Positions 62,635-63,307 of a stretch of 63,307 bases of DNA are shown here, one piece after another. Source of the stretch: Methanocorpusculaceae archaeon UBA456 (GTDB taxonomy: Archaea > Halobacteriota > Methanomicrobia > Methanomicrobiales > Methanocorpusculaceae); the NCBI GenBank assembly GCA_002496395.1, contig DAJQ01000023.1, positions 1 through 63,307 on the forward strand. Direction: 5' to 3'. Numbering within the stretch: the stretch's first letter is position 1; every line of letters begins with the position of its first letter. The notes under the pieces were generated by a model. The model did not search any database. It was given only the letters and a program-made list of their open reading frames with translations, and was not told the DNA's origin. Both the position numbers and the translations under genes were made by a program.

Positions 62635-63307
62635 ATGCCTTCACTCTCAATAAAGACAATAAAGGGCAATAGATACCTCTACATACAGGATAGAGTAAAA
62701 GTTAACGCTAAATCCATTTCTATACAGAAATATTGCGGAAGATGTGAAAAAACAACCATTGATGACGTTATATCAAAACTCTCAGAACTGGAAGATCTGA
62801 GGTTAACAGTATTCCTCGACTACCGGCTCAGCCACTACCCATATACCATCCTTGATACCACCGGGGCAACCGCACTTGAAACAATCCGCTATTACTACCA
62901 ACGTTTCAAGGAGCGCTATCCCGATGAGAGCGACCGTTACCGTGACGCGATGTATATCCGGTACGTTCAGGGCACAACCGCCATAGAAGGAAACACGATC
63001 ACCCTCAGGGAAGCAGAGGAGCTTCTGGAACATGACATCTCACCTTCCGGCAAGAAGATGGAGGAGATATATGAGATCCACAACTTCATCACACTCAGAA
63101 GGTACCTTGAGAACTATTCCGGGGATATCACCGAGACGCTTATTAAGAAGATCCATGAACTGCTCCTACGCGGCATCCTCCATAGTCCCGGAGAGTACCG
63201 GAATATCCAGGTGGGAATTGAGAAGGCGGCATTTGAACCACCTCCGGCAATTCTTGTCCCTGATGAGATGAAGAAGCTGATCACATGGTATAGGAAGAAC
63301 CGGAAAA
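62635..63307 (+). CDS. Fic-family protein, N-terminal part (cut by window end)
   Basis: The frame opens at ATG 62635 and is still open at the window end (224 codons). After about 60 residues of unclear character it shows the Fic N-terminal region: YVQGTTAIEGNTITLREAEE contains the inhibitory (S/T)xxxE(G/N) motif (TTAIEG) typical of class II Fic proteins, followed by EEIYEIHNFITL and IKKIHELLLRGI. The catalytic HxFx(D/E)GN(G/K)R motif would lie beyond the edge. Fic proteins AMPylate target proteins. Confidence 0.85.
   Translation, partial: MPSLSIKTIKGNRYLYIQDRVKVNAKSISIQKYCGRCEKTTIDDVISKLSELEDLRLTVFLDYRLSHYPYTILDTTGATALETIRYYYQRFKERYPDESDRYRDAMYIRYVQGTTAIEGNTITLREAEELLEHDISPSGKKMEEIYEIHNFITLRRYLENYSGDITETLIKKIHELLLRGILHSPGEYRNIQVGIEKAAFEPPPAILVPDEMKKLITWYRKNRK

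Overview
The window reads as a chromosomal segment of a methanogenic archaeon, most likely in the order Methanomicrobiales (a Methanocalculus-like genome is my guess, not a demonstrated identity). The evidence is methanofuran biosynthesis genes (mfnD, mfnF), SepCysS, archaeosortase A, a FdhC-type formate channel, archaeal information-processing genes (TBP, TFS, Mre11-Rad50-NurA-HerA, TruD, Pth2) and TATA boxes 25-30 nt upstream of several starts, as expected for short-leader or leaderless archaeal mRNAs.

Positions 1-12.6 kb are an accessory region of small secreted and membrane proteins, broken genes and mobile-element scars. Its centrepiece is a minus-strand operon (about 3326 down to 210) that begins with a precursor whose Cys-rich C terminus resembles halocin C8. 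It is followed by small membrane proteins that are candidates for immunity or export. The upstream leader and signal-peptide segment of this gene occurs two more times (about 4.8-5.1 kb and 9.2-9.4 kb) in front of unrelated cargo. The region also holds a frameshifted alpha/beta-hydrolase, a RhuM-like remnant, a Doc/Fic-type protein, a shikimate kinase and a strong hairpin that looks like an IS200/IS605-type end.

Positions 12.6-17.3 kb carry a CHASE4/HAMP/PAS histidine kinase, a transglutaminase-like lipoprotein and an HD phosphohydrolase. Positions 17.3-30.8 kb form the second notable locus. A tungstate/molybdate ABC transporter (wtpA-wtpB-wtpC, minus strand) diverges from a plus-strand cluster of six exported proteins. 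Four of these carry domains resembling the sulfite-oxidase/molybdopterin-binding fold. One is a 1324-residue multidomain protein that also has a DUF4430/transcobalamin-like domain, one carries PEGA repeats, and the last is a second WtpA-like binding protein. The shared intergenic region has two copies of a TTNATTAACTTAA motif. I infer an extracellular W/Mo capture or sensing system.

Positions 30.8-63.3 kb are mostly core genes: DnaJ-like protein, methyltransferase, condensation-domain protein, pth2-truD, sppA-ribD-like reductase, CDP-alcohol phosphatidyltransferase with archaeosortase A, TFS, acetyl-CoA synthetase, TBP, rpiA, surE, mfnD-mfnF, fdhC, the mre11-rad50-nurA-herA operon, a 59-residue ORF with SepCysS, thiI, DUF2150 protein, an MFS transporter and a flavodoxin-ferredoxin. 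The right end has a broken C_GCAxxG_C_C-type gene, tRNA-Gln(UUG) and a Fic-family gene cut by the window edge.
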